A stretch of 64,000 nt of DNA from CAZYAK01 sp964403335 (GTDB taxonomy: Bacteria > Patescibacteriota > Gracilibacteria > Peribacterales > Peribacteraceae): contig CAYOFI010000004.1 in the NCBI GenBank assembly GCA_964403335.1, forward strand, positions 1-64,000. Direction: 5' to 3'. Positions 23,126 through 30,581 of the stretch are shown here, piece after piece. The position numbers and the translations under genes are program-made. The notes beneath the pieces are model-generated. The model saw only the letters and a program-made list of their open reading frames with translations. It was not told the origin of the DNA and did not search any database. Position 1 is the stretch's first letter, and each line of letters starts with the position of its first letter.

Positions 23126-24628
23126 TCACGCATCAAAATATTTGAAAAATTCGCTCGCGGTCGGACGCATATTTTCCTCATGGGCCTCCGCGCGTTTGCC
23201 GGTGATGTAGCCGGCGATGAATTCCTCGGAGAAGACGCCGCCTTTCGTGAGGAAGGAATGATCGACCTCCAAAGCGTCGAGTGCATGCATGAGTGTGGGC
23301 GGTGCGTGCTTGATGCGGGCGAGTTTGTCGTCGCTCATGGCGTAGAGGTTTTCATCCGTGTGCTCTCCCGGCAGGAGGCCGCGTTCGATGCCATCGAGAC
23401 CGGCGAGCATCAAGGCGGAGAAGGCGAGGTAGGGGTTGCAGACGGCATCCGGCATGCGGAACTCCACGCGCTTGGCTTTGGGGTTATTGGAATACATCGG
23501 GATGCGGATGGCTGCCGAGCGGTTGCGGGCGGAGTAGATCAGGTTCACGGGCGCCTCGAAGCCCGGGACCAAACGCTTGTAGCTGTTCGTGGTCGGGTTG
23601 CAGAGGGCGCAGAGGGCTTGGGCGTGCGCGAGCAGTCCGCCGATGTAATGGAGCGCCATTTGGCTTAAGCCCGCGTATTCGTTCCCGGCGAAGAGCGGTT
23701 GGCCCTTCAGCCACAAGCTCTGGTGCACGTGCATGCCGGACCCGTTGTCGCCGTAAATGGGCTTCGGCATGAAGGTCACCGTCTTTCCGAATCTCTTCGC
23801 GACGTTGCGCGCGATGTACTTGTAGCGCATCAGTTTGTCCGCCATCGGCAGGAGTTCATCGCGCTCCATGTCGATCTCGGCTTGGCCGGCTGTGGCGACT
23901 TCATGGTGAAACGTTTCGATCTTGATGCCGGCGCGTTCCATTTCGCGCACCATCGTGGCGCGCAGGTCTTGCTGCGTGTCGGTCGGAGACACCGGGAAGT
24001 AGCCTTCCTTGTTGCGGATCTTATAGCCCAAGTTGCCACCTTCTTCTTTGCGTCCCGTGTTCCAGACGGCCTCGTTGGAATCCACCTCATACATTGAACC
24101 GTTTGATTTCATTTCGTAGCGGACATCGTCGAAGATGAAGAACTCGGCTTCGGGTCCGAAGTAGGCGCAGTCGGCGACGTTGCTGTCTTTCAAATACTGC
24201 ACGGCTCGGCGCGCGATGGTGCGGGGGCTGCTGTCATACATCTCGCCGCTCATCGGCTCTTTCACGTCGCAGAGGACGGAAAGCGTTTGTTCGCTCTGGA
24301 AGACATCGAGGATCGCGGTGGTGGGATCGGGCATCAGGAGCATGTCGGACTCATGAATCTGCTTGAATCCGCGGATGGAACTGCCGTCAAAGCCCGCGCC
24401 GCCTTTCAGCACGTCTTCCAATTCATGGATGGGTTTGCTGGTGTGCTGGATGGTGCCGGGGACATCCACGAATGTCAGATCCAGCATTGTCGCCTCGTGT
24501 TTTTTCGCAAATGCGACCACTTCTTCGGCGGTCGAGATTTTTGGGGTAAAACTGAGATCCTCACCCGCGTACGCGCGGGGGATCCGCAACAGACTCTGGG
24601 TCAAATCCGAGGTGGTGACGGGATTCAT
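23126..24628 (-). CDS. glnA: glutamine synthetase, type I
   Basis: A 500-residue enzyme that makes glutamine from glutamate, ammonium and ATP. Seen: beta-grasp LDLTFVDVPGTIQHTSKP, FDGSSIRGFKQIHESDM, FGPEAEFFIFDDVRYE, the catalytic GDNGSGMHVHQSLW, LIYSARNRSAAIRIP and RVEFRMPDAVCNPYLA. The adenylylation-loop Tyr seems kept (ENLYAMSDD). I choose the ATG at 24628 (MNPVTTSDL); an in-frame ATG 21 codons earlier adds an unsupported extension. amtB follows, and a TrmB-type regulator is divergent upstream. Confidence 0.96.
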   Translation of the reverse strand: MNPVTTSDLTQSLLRIPRAYAGEDLSFTPKISTAEEVVAFAKKHEATMLDLTFVDVPGTIQHTSKPIHELEDVLKGGAGFDGSSIRGFKQIHESDMLLMPDPTTAILDVFQSEQTLSVLCDVKEPMSGEMYDSSPRTIARRAVQYLKDSNVADCAYFGPEAEFFIFDDVRYEMKSNGSMYEVDSNEAVWNTGRKEEGGNLGYKIRNKEGYFPVSPTDTQQDLRATMVREMERAGIKIETFHHEVATAGQAEIDMERDELLPMADKLMRYKYIARNVAKRFGKTVTFMPKPIYGDNGSGMHVHQSLWLKGQPLFAGNEYAGLSQMALHYIGGLLAHAQALCALCNPTTNSYKRLVPGFEAPVNLIYSARNRSAAIRIPMYSNNPKAKRVEFRMPDAVCNPYLAFSALMLAGLDGIERGLLPGEHTDENLYAMSDDKLARIKHAPPTLMHALDALEVDHSFLTKGGVFSEEFIAGYITGKRAEAHEENMRPTASEFFKYFDA

Positions 24629-24847
24629 GGCGGAGGGGCAAAGAAGTAAAACGACGACTTTGTACGATCTGCGAGCCACGGAGGCCAGCACGCGCTGAAT
24701 ACAGTTGTAGTACTGTTCCTCGCCCGAACGCGGAGATTCCGCTCATTTTGCGACGGAGATGTCGCTTTCCGGCTGGCATCCGCATCTTGCTCTTGCAAAT
24801 CCCACAGAGTTGTTCAAAATATTTACAGATTGTCATTTCCATAACTT

Positions 24848-25609
24848 ATGGCGAAAGACCTACAACGTATTTTGGAATCAATCGGCCTCCCCGAGGAACA
24901 TGCACAGCTCTACATCGCGGGTCTCCAGCGCGGCTCCGCGCCGGCATCGGAGTACGCCAAAGCCACGGGCCTCAACCGCATTACGGCCTACAACATGCTG
25001 GAGCAGATGGTGCGCCAGGGGCACTTCACCATGGTCCGCAACCGCCGCGCCAAGTGGTACGCGCCCGTCGCGCCCGAGTACATCGCGTTGGAAGCACGCA
25101 AGAGTGCCGATGCCCTGCACCGCGCTCTCCCCGAACTCCGCTCGCTTCAAGGCTCCAAATACCGCAAACCCCACGTCCGGTTTTTTGAAGGATGGGATGG
25201 CGTGCGCACCGTCTACGACGACACGCTCACGGCCAAAAGCGAGCTCTTAAACTTCGCCAACTCTGCAGTGGTCCGTCAGTTCTGGCCGTCGTACGACGAA
25301 GAATATGTTGCCGAACGCGTGAAGCGCGGCATTCACCTGCGTGGTATCGCTCCGGACGATGACGCCGGGCGCAAAGTGCATGGTGAAGACCGCAAAAAAC
25401 TGCGTGAGATCCGCTTGGTCCCGGCAAAGGATTTCGACTTCACCAACGAGATCAACATCTACGATTCCAAAGTCGCCATCTGCTCCTTCCCGCCCGCCTC
25501 ACTCGGCGAAGCAGCGATGTTTGGCGTCATCATCGAAAGCAAAGAAGTCGCGGAAACGCAAAAACAGATTTTCGAAATGGCGTGGAGGTATGGTGGCCGG
25601 AAGCATTGA
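24848..25609 (+). CDS. TrmB-family transcriptional regulator
   Basis: A 253-residue protein with an N-terminal winged helix (LESIGLPEEHAQLYIAGLQRG, ASEYAKATGLNRITAYNMLEQMVRQG) of the TrmB type. A C-terminal domain follows (PHVRFFEGWDGVRTVYDDTL, KVAICSFPPASLGEAAMFGVII), like TrmB/phospholipase-D-like sensor domains. The TrmB family is mainly archaeal but also found in CPR bacteria. It is divergent from glnA across a 219-base region, so it might control nitrogen genes; this is only inferred from position. Confidence 0.82.
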   Translation: MAKDLQRILESIGLPEEHAQLYIAGLQRGSAPASEYAKATGLNRITAYNMLEQMVRQGHFTMVRNRRAKWYAPVAPEYIALEARKSADALHRALPELRSLQGSKYRKPHVRFFEGWDGVRTVYDDTLTAKSELLNFANSAVVRQFWPSYDEEYVAERVKRGIHLRGIAPDDDAGRKVHGEDRKKLREIRLVPAKDFDFTNEINIYDSKVAICSFPPASLGEAAMFGVIIESKEVAETQKQIFEMAWRYGGRKH

Positions 25610-25930
25610 TCAGGGGACTGGCACGCCCGTCCATTTTTCCAACGCTGATGTTCGATTTTGAAGCGTGACAATGTCTTTCTCATATTTGATATCAATATGT
25701 GATGCCAAAGTTTCAAAATGTAAGTCCATGCCTTTTTGAAGGTCGTCGACCTTCTCTTCCAGAGTTCCAATCTTCTTCTCCAGTCGTGCGTAGTCTTTGC
25801 CAACACTATTCATCCAATAGGCAAAGTTGGCATGTATGACGCTGGTCAGTTTTTCACCAAGCGCATGGAGATCGGTTCGTAGGAGGGTCAGATCTCCTTG
25901 GGTCGCCGGTGCGGACGGGTCCTTTGCCAT
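25610..25930 (-). CDS. small coiled-coil protein of unknown function
   Basis: A 106-residue hydrophilic protein. Residues 50-105 (YARLEKKIGTLEEKVDDLQK to IVTLQNRTSALEKW) have heptad spacing and should form a coiled coil. Its stop abuts the convergent TrmB gene. TACGCT lies 9 bases before the ATG at 25930. The next 261 bases upstream hold no gene: I see only a weak hairpin (CGTTCCATG/TGTGGAACG near 26034) and AT-rich sequence that could carry promoters. Confidence 0.5.
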   Translation of the reverse strand: MAKDPSAPATQGDLTLLRTDLHALGEKLTSVIHANFAYWMNSVGKDYARLEKKIGTLEEKVDDLQKGMDLHFETLASHIDIKYEKDIVTLQNRTSALEKWTGVPVP

Positions 25931-26191
25931 GGGAGACGCAGCGTACTCGCACGGGGGAGGGTTGCGACAAGGCCTCCAAACCGTATACAACAGCACTGGT
26001 CTATTTTTCAGCTATAGAAAGCCCTGTTAGACGTTCCATGTGCATGTGGAACGCCCCCTCCAAGCCCAAAAGTGAACCTGTAATAATAGACACTTTTTGG
26101 ATAAAAGTCAATGCTCTAAGAGCCTGGATTGCTGATTGGCAAACCATAGAATGTGCGCGGTTCAGTCATCTGTTCTTTTAGCGAGGTGAAG

Positions 26192-26338
26192 ATGTTTATG
26201 GAAGGAATCCCGGGCAGTAGCCCGGTGGCGGCGGTGATCGTCTGGGTCTTGCTGGGAGTGCTTGCACTCCTGGCTCAGATCCAGCCAGGCTTCCGCGTCT
26301 CGCGGAAGCCGCTGCCATTCCGCCACCCCGAGCTGTAA
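26192..26338 (+). CDS. very small membrane protein with Shine-Dalgarno
   Basis: A 48-residue protein: a short N-terminus, one transmembrane segment (VAAVIVWVLLGVLALLAQI) and a basic tail ending KPLPFRHPEL. GAGGTGA precedes the ATG at 26192; a second ATG two codons later is equally possible. A T-followed hairpin lies 30 bases downstream. Too short to assign a family. The signals resemble those of the small membrane gene at 21491. Confidence 0.4.
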   Translation: MFMEGIPGSSPVAAVIVWVLLGVLALLAQIQPGFRVSRKPLPFRHPEL

Positions 26339-26368
26339 AGCTCTGGGGCCGAACAACCTGAACCCCGT

Positions 26369-26403
26369 CTGTCGACCCCTCTGTGGGTCGGCAGGCAATT
26401 TTG
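26369..26403 (+). terminator. rho-independent-like terminator
   Basis: CTGTCGACCC, loop CTCTGT, GGGTCGGCAG (10 bp with one G-U pair), then GCAATTTTG. It separates the 48-residue membrane protein gene from thyA. Confidence 0.6.
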
Positions 26404-26416
26404 ATTGTGGACCTGG

Positions 26417-26422
26417 TACACT
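26417..26422 (+). promoter_or_regulatory. -10 box of thyA
   Basis: TGGTACACT, an extended -10, ends 9 bases before the ATG at 26432. Confidence 0.55.
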
Positions 26423-26431
26423 CCAAATCCC

Positions 26432-27274
26432 ATGAAACAGTATCTCGATCTCCTTCAGCATGTCCTCGACAATGGCGCGCAAAAATCCGACCGCACAGGG
26501 ACGGGGACGCGATCGGTATTCGGCTACCAGATGCGGTTTGATCTGCGTGAAGGTTTTCCGTTGCTCACGACCAAAAAGCTGCATACGCGGTCCATCTTTC
26601 AGGAGCTTCTTTGGTTTCTTTCCGGCGATACAAACGTGAAATCGCTGCAGGAAAAGAAGGTCACGATTTGGGACGAGTGGGCCACGGCCGAGCAGTGCGC
26701 ACGGTTCGGGAGGAAAGAAGGGGATTTGGGTCCGGTCTATGGTCACCAATGGAGAAATTTCGGTGCGACCAAAAATCCCGATGGGAGGTATCAGAAAGAC
26801 GGGGTGGATCAGATCACGCGGCTGATCGAGGGCATCAAAAACAATCCCGACAGCCGCCGTCATATCGTTACGGGATGGAATCCTTTGGAAGCGGATCAGG
26901 TCGCGCTGCCGCCGTGCCACACGCTGTTTCAATTTTATGTAGTCGATGGAACACTCAGTTGCCAACTCTATCAACGCTCCGCGGATATTTTCTTGGGCGT
27001 GCCGTTCAACATCGCGTCGTATGCGCTTCTTACTCACATGATTGCGCAGGTGTGCGATCTGAAAGCCGGGGAATTTGTGCACACGCTGGGAGATGCGCAT
27101 CTCTACAGCAATCATCTCGACCAAGCGCGCGAGCAGCTGTCGCGCGAGCCAAGGGCGCTTCCACAGCTCAAATTGAACCCGGCTGTAAAAGATATCTTCG
27201 CGTTCCGGTTCGAAGATATTGAAGTGCTGCAGTATGATCCTCATCCAAGCATCAAAGCTCCCATTGCTGTTTGA
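26432..27274 (+). CDS. thyA: thymidylate synthase
   Basis: A 280-residue ThyA that methylates dUMP to dTMP using methylene-tetrahydrofolate. Seen: DRTGTGTRSVFGYQMRFDL, FPLLTTKKLHTRSI, ELLWFLSGDTNV, GPVYGHQWRNFG, the catalytic Cys in LPPCHTLFQFYV, QRSADIFLGVPFNIASYALL and HLYSNHLDQ. folA follows after a hairpin element, the classic pair that recycles the dihydrofolate ThyA produces. The start at 26432 gives the standard N-terminus. Confidence 0.97.
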   Translation: MKQYLDLLQHVLDNGAQKSDRTGTGTRSVFGYQMRFDLREGFPLLTTKKLHTRSIFQELLWFLSGDTNVKSLQEKKVTIWDEWATAEQCARFGRKEGDLGPVYGHQWRNFGATKNPDGRYQKDGVDQITRLIEGIKNNPDSRRHIVTGWNPLEADQVALPPCHTLFQFYVVDGTLSCQLYQRSADIFLGVPFNIASYALLTHMIAQVCDLKAGEFVHTLGDAHLYSNHLDQAREQLSREPRALPQLKLNPAVKDIFAFRFEDIEVLQYDPHPSIKAPIAV

Positions 27275-27280
27275 AAAATT

Positions 27281-27401
27281 ACACCGAAGAAACAAGAGAC
27301 AAAAAATTTCAAAGGATCAATTTTTGAAAGATCAAACATTTGAACCATTCGGTGATTGCTGCTTGTTTCTTCACTGTTTCTTGTTTCTTCGATGTAATTC
27401 T
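27281..27401. repeat. intergenic hairpin element, family G (GAAGAAACAAG word)
   Basis: The left arm ATTACACCGAAGAAACAAGA and right arm CTTGTTTCTTCGATGTAAT are near-perfect complements, with a centre of about 70 AT-rich bases. It fills the thyA-folA spacer. The right arm runs directly into the TATACT -10 box of folA. Confidence 0.85.
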
Positions 27402-27406
27402 ATACT
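27401..27406 (+). promoter_or_regulatory. -10 box of folA, leaderless type
   Basis: TATACT ends 6 bases before the ATG at 27413 and adjoins the hairpin arm. Confidence 0.65.
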
Positions 27407-27412
27407 GGGGTC

Positions 27413-27907
27413 ATGCTTATCTCCATGGTCGTTGCTGCCAGCGATAATAGCGTCATCGGCGACAAAAATACGCTTCTCTGGAAGCTGCCGGCGGACTTTG
27501 CGCGCATGAAAGAACTGACGATGGGGAAGCCGCTCATCATGGGCCGCAAGACGCATGAATCCATCGGGCGCGTGTTGCCGGGACGGCGGAATGTCGTCAT
27601 CACCAGCGATATCTCCCGTGTGATGGAAGGAGCGGATGCCGTCCGGTCATTGGACGAGGCGATCAGCTTTGTGCGCGGTTTGGGGACCGAAGAGGCAATC
27701 ATCTTCGGAGGCGGGGAGATCTACAGATTGGCGTTGCCCATCACGGACCGCATCTACATGACGCGCGTCCACGCCGATGTTTCCGGCGACACGACGTTCC
27801 CGGAACTGCCGAAGAAAGATTGGAAAATCGTCTCGTCGATCGATCATCCCATCGATGATCAGCATGCCGTCAGTTTTACATTTGAAGAGTATCATCGCGT
27901 TCGGTGA
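27413..27907 (+). CDS. folA: dihydrofolate reductase
   Basis: A 164-residue DHFR that reduces dihydrofolate with NADPH. Seen: ISMVVAASDNSVIGDKNTLLWKLPADFARMKE with the catalytic acidic residue, PLIMGRKTHESIGRVLPGRRNVVI, and the nucleotide-binding IIFGGGEIYRLALP. It pairs functionally with thyA upstream. Confidence 0.97.
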   Translation: MLISMVVAASDNSVIGDKNTLLWKLPADFARMKELTMGKPLIMGRKTHESIGRVLPGRRNVVITSDISRVMEGADAVRSLDEAISFVRGLGTEEAIIFGGGEIYRLALPITDRIYMTRVHADVSGDTTFPELPKKDWKIVSSIDHPIDDQHAVSFTFEEYHRVR

Positions 27908-28041
27908 CACCCAAATTGTGGCTTGTATTAGCCAATAATAGATTCACTCTCCAGATTGTCCGCCTCTTTGTTGTGCAGACCTATGGACCGGGGGGATAGT
28001 GTGGATGATTTCCTTTTCATTTCTTACCCCCCCCCTGAAGT

Positions 28042-28233
28042 ATGGAAAACATGGAAGCCCCGGTCGTCGAAATGCCGACCACACAGGAAAACCCGAACGG
28101 ACTGGAAGCGCCGGACGCGCCCGCTGCTCACCCCGAGCAAGTGAAGCCCAATGTGGATGTTGAAGAGCTGCTGGAGAAGATCAAGGCCGCGCTCCAGAAG
28201 GCCGCTCAGACAGAGAAGCAGACGGCTGCCTGA
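28042..28233 (+). CDS. small acidic protein of unknown function
   Basis: A 63-residue hydrophilic protein: a Pro/Glu-rich first half (MENMEAPVVEMPTTQENPNG) and a short amphipathic helix at the end (VEELLEKIKAALQKAAQ). A strong terminator 18 bases downstream supports a real transcript. The 130 bases upstream hold no gene and contain a run of eight C just before it. Family unknown. Confidence 0.55.
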   Translation: MENMEAPVVEMPTTQENPNGLEAPDAPAAHPEQVKPNVDVEELLEKIKAALQKAAQTEKQTAA

Positions 28234-28251
28234 TCATCACTACCCGACAAG

Positions 28252-28285
28252 ACCGCTGCGGTTCAGGGCCCGCGGCGGTTTTTTT
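28252..28285 (+). terminator. rho-independent terminator
   Basis: ACCGCTGCGG, loop TTCAGGGC, CCGCGGCGGT (one wobble pair), followed by a run of seven T. It is the clearest classical terminator in the window. Confidence 0.85.
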
Positions 28286-28430
28286 GTGGATGATGAGCAG
28301 ACTTTTCCTCTAGAATCGGTGATTCGGAGAGATAAAGAATTCATTTAATGGAAGCCAAAATATCGAGGTGCAGGAGGTTCAAGTGGACTGATGCGCGACG
28401 CCGCTGGAAATGAGGAGAAAATGACGGCAT

Positions 28431-29195
28431 ATGTACGCCCTTGATACCGCCCGAGACATCAATGCCGAAGCAGCTGCGGAGGCCGAAGGTCACAGCAGCG
28501 AGCAGTATGTGCGGAATTTGGAACAGGAACGCGATCGCCTCCGGGAGATGTCCAATGTCACAGCGGCGCAAGCGCGCGCGGTGATGGGCACCCCGCTGGA
28601 TGCGCAGGCCGAACATCTCCAGGAAACCGCCGACCATCTGGACCAGGCCGTGACGGATGTGAAGGAGGCAACGAAAGGGGGAAGTATGACGATTGAGAAC
28701 CTGGAGGGGGATGCCGCTGGAATGGCGTATTTGGGGGAAGCGGGAACGCAAGTGCTTGATCCGTTGAAGTCCCAGGGAGAGACCTCCGTTGTCGATAAGG
28801 ACTTCATGCAGGGTGTGGAAGTGCATGAACGCGAGCACACGTTGCAGAGCAAAGATTTGGGTGCGGAAGCTATCAAAATCACTGCCACGGGTGTGCAGGT
28901 CGTGAAAGCCGATCAGGATACAAAGGACCCCTCCGTCATCACCAAGAAGAAATTCGTGGAGGTGGGTGCGATGCGCATGCAAAAAAAAGTCGTTCCGAAA
29001 AGTTTCGAGGGCCTGCATGATGACTACAAAGGGTGGTATCGGGAAATATTGGCACACGGCCAACCCGACCGCGTCCAAGAACTGGCACGGGAAAAAGACG
29101 GGTTACTGAAGTTCGGAGCGGAGATCGCGCAAAAGAAGAAGCTCAGCGCCGGATCAGCTCCAAAAACTCCTGCCTGGTCCGCGCGTCGGCCTTGA
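28431..29195 (+). CDS. unknown hydrophilic protein with an HExxH motif
   Basis: A 254-residue protein rich in Ala, Glu, Asp and Gln. Residues 1-80 look helical (YVRNLEQERDRLREMSN, HLQETADHLDQAVTDVKEA). The middle contains GVEVHEREHTLQSKD, an HExxH pattern that could bind zinc, although the flanks match no peptidase family I know. GAGGAG lies about 13 bases upstream. The 3' end overlaps the convergent folE gene by 53 bases. A 21-codon open frame (28348-28413) precedes it and may be a leader peptide or chance. Confidence 0.55.
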   Translation: MYALDTARDINAEAAAEAEGHSSEQYVRNLEQERDRLREMSNVTAAQARAVMGTPLDAQAEHLQETADHLDQAVTDVKEATKGGSMTIENLEGDAAGMAYLGEAGTQVLDPLKSQGETSVVDKDFMQGVEVHEREHTLQSKDLGAEAIKITATGVQVVKADQDTKDPSVITKKKFVEVGAMRMQKKVVPKSFEGLHDDYKGWYREILAHGQPDRVQELAREKDGLLKFGAEIAQKKKLSAGSAPKTPAWSARRP

Positions 29196-29685
29196 AGTTG
29201 CCTTTCACGTGGCTGGTGATGGCTTCCGAATGCTGTTTTTGCACGCCGCGCATCATCATGCACAAGTGCTGGCATTCGATCACCACGCCGATGCCTTTGG
29301 GCTTGAGGATCCCGTCGAGTTCATCGCAAATCTGCTGTCCCAACCGTTCTTGCACCTGCAGCCTGCGTGCGAACATGTCCACAATACGCGCGATTTTGCT
29401 GAGGCCGATGATGTGTGCGTCCGGGATGTAGCCCACGTGCACTTTGCCGAAGAACGGCAGCAAGTGATGCTCGCACAGGGAATAGCATTCGATGTCCTTC
29501 ACGATCACCATGCCATCGGAATCGGCGGGCATCAGGGCTCCGTTCACGATGGTTTTGGCATCTTGGGCATAGCCCGACGTTAAAAATTTCCACATGTCCT
29601 CCGCGCGCGCGGGCGTCTTCTGGATTCCTGCGCGTGACGGATCTTCGCCGATGGCTTTCAAGAGCTCCGTAAACAGCTTTTGCAT
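29143..29685 (-). CDS. folE: GTP cyclohydrolase I
   Basis: A 180-residue enzyme that opens GTP to dihydroneopterin triphosphate, the first step of folate synthesis. Seen: TPARAEDMWKFLTSGY, ECYSLCEHHLLPFFGKVHVGYIP (zinc Cys and His), IGLSKIARIVDMFARRLQVQERL and CQHLCMMMRGVQKQHSE (second zinc Cys). A TACAAT box 6 bases before the ATG gives it its own leaderless promoter, although it lies 12 bases after folK. Confidence 0.97.
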   Translation of the reverse strand: MQKLFTELLKAIGEDPSRAGIQKTPARAEDMWKFLTSGYAQDAKTIVNGALMPADSDGMVIVKDIECYSLCEHHLLPFFGKVHVGYIPDAHIIGLSKIARIVDMFARRLQVQERLGQQICDELDGILKPKGIGVVIECQHLCMMMRGVQKQHSEAITSHVKGNFKADARTRQEFLELIRR

Positions 29686-29691
29686 GTGTGG

Positions 29692-29697
29692 ATTGTA
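29692..29697 (-). promoter_or_regulatory. -10 box of folE, leaderless type
   Basis: On the minus strand TACAAT ends 6 bases before the ATG at 29685. It sits against the folK stop codon. Confidence 0.65.
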
Positions 29698-30183
29698 TCA
29701 GAGTCGTATGTCCGTTTGTTCGATTTTTTGGCTTGGCAATGCTCTCAAAAGTTCCTCCCACGTTTCGCCCAGAGTCGGATGGCGCAGACCGGGCGGCAGA
29801 AGTTCGGTGAGCGGCTCCAGGACGAAGCGACGCTGGTGGGCGCGCGGGTGGGGAAGGGTGAGGGAGGAGGATTCGATCACTTCATCGCCGCAGACAATCA
29901 CATCCAGATCGATCGTCCGGGGGCCGTTTTTGAACGGCGTGGCTTTGCCGAGAGAAGATTCAATCTGTGTCAGCGTGTTGTGAATCTGCTCAGGAGATTG
30001 ATCGGTATCCCACACCGCCGCAGCGTTCAAAAAATCCTCCTGATCGGCGTAGCCCACGGGTGCTGTGCGATAGACGTGCGAAAAACGAATGCCGGGGAAA
30101 TGCGAGCGCAGCTTGATTGCCGCTTCACGGATATGCTTGTCTGGATCGATGTTGGAGCCGAGAGCGATTGCCGTGAACGTCAT
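29698..30183 (-). CDS. folK: HPPK, 2-amino-4-hydroxy-6-hydroxymethyl-dihydropteridine pyrophosphokinase
   Basis: A 161-residue enzyme that pyrophosphorylates 6-hydroxymethyl-dihydropterin in folate synthesis. Seen: AIALGSNIDPDKHIREA, YRTAPVGYADQEDFLNAA, GPRTIDLDVIVCGDEVI with the metal-binding Asp pair, LPHPRAHQRRFVLEPL. It lies 47 bases after folB on the same strand. Confidence 0.95.
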   Translation of the reverse strand: MTFTAIALGSNIDPDKHIREAAIKLRSHFPGIRFSHVYRTAPVGYADQEDFLNAAAVWDTDQSPEQIHNTLTQIESSLGKATPFKNGPRTIDLDVIVCGDEVIESSSLTLPHPRAHQRRFVLEPLTELLPPGLRHPTLGETWEELLRALPSQKIEQTDIRL

Positions 30184-30230
30184 AGTTCTGGAGCGTACGC
30201 GGCCAAGAATGGCCGTTCCCCGTGAGGAAG

Positions 30231-30581
30231 TCAGAATTTGCTTCGAGTAATACAGATGGAAGCTTCGCCGAGTAACGGGAGATCGTGAGGGGATTTCTTC
30301 ACGGTCACGGTCACGTGCGCCGTGTATGTCTGCAGCAAGAGTGCAGCGATGTCTTCGGCAAACCGTTCGATTGTTCGGCGTTCTGTTGCGGCAAGCATTT
30401 GAATATCATCGTAGATCTTCGCGTAATCCGCCGTGGCGTCCACGGCATCTTCCTTTGCGATCTTCGCCGCGTCGACAGCGAGCTTAACGGACACAAAAAG
30501 TCGTTGTGGTTCCGTACGCTCTTGGTCCGGCACTCCGATGCGGGTCCGGACTGCCAGGTCGGTGAGCGTCAGCAGATCCAT
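30231..30581 (-). CDS. folB: dihydroneopterin aldolase
   Basis: A 116-residue FolB that cleaves dihydroneopterin to hydroxymethyl-dihydropterin. Seen: LTDLAVRTRIGVPDQERTEPQ, the Tyr in DATADYAKIYDDI, ERFAEDIAALLL and VTVTVKKSPHDLP. Its ATG follows the secD stop directly (TGAATG), so translation is coupled to secD. folK and folE follow. Confidence 0.93.
   Translation of the reverse strand: MDLLTLTDLAVRTRIGVPDQERTEPQRLFVSVKLAVDAAKIAKEDAVDATADYAKIYDDIQMLAATERRTIERFAEDIAALLLQTYTAHVTVTVKKSPHDLPLLGEASICITRSKF

Noticed and set aside
28348..28413. 21-codon open frame with basic residues before the HExxH gene
   Set aside because: A -10-like TAGAAT lies upstream, but there is no family, no attenuator hairpin and no codon pattern to support a leader peptide.
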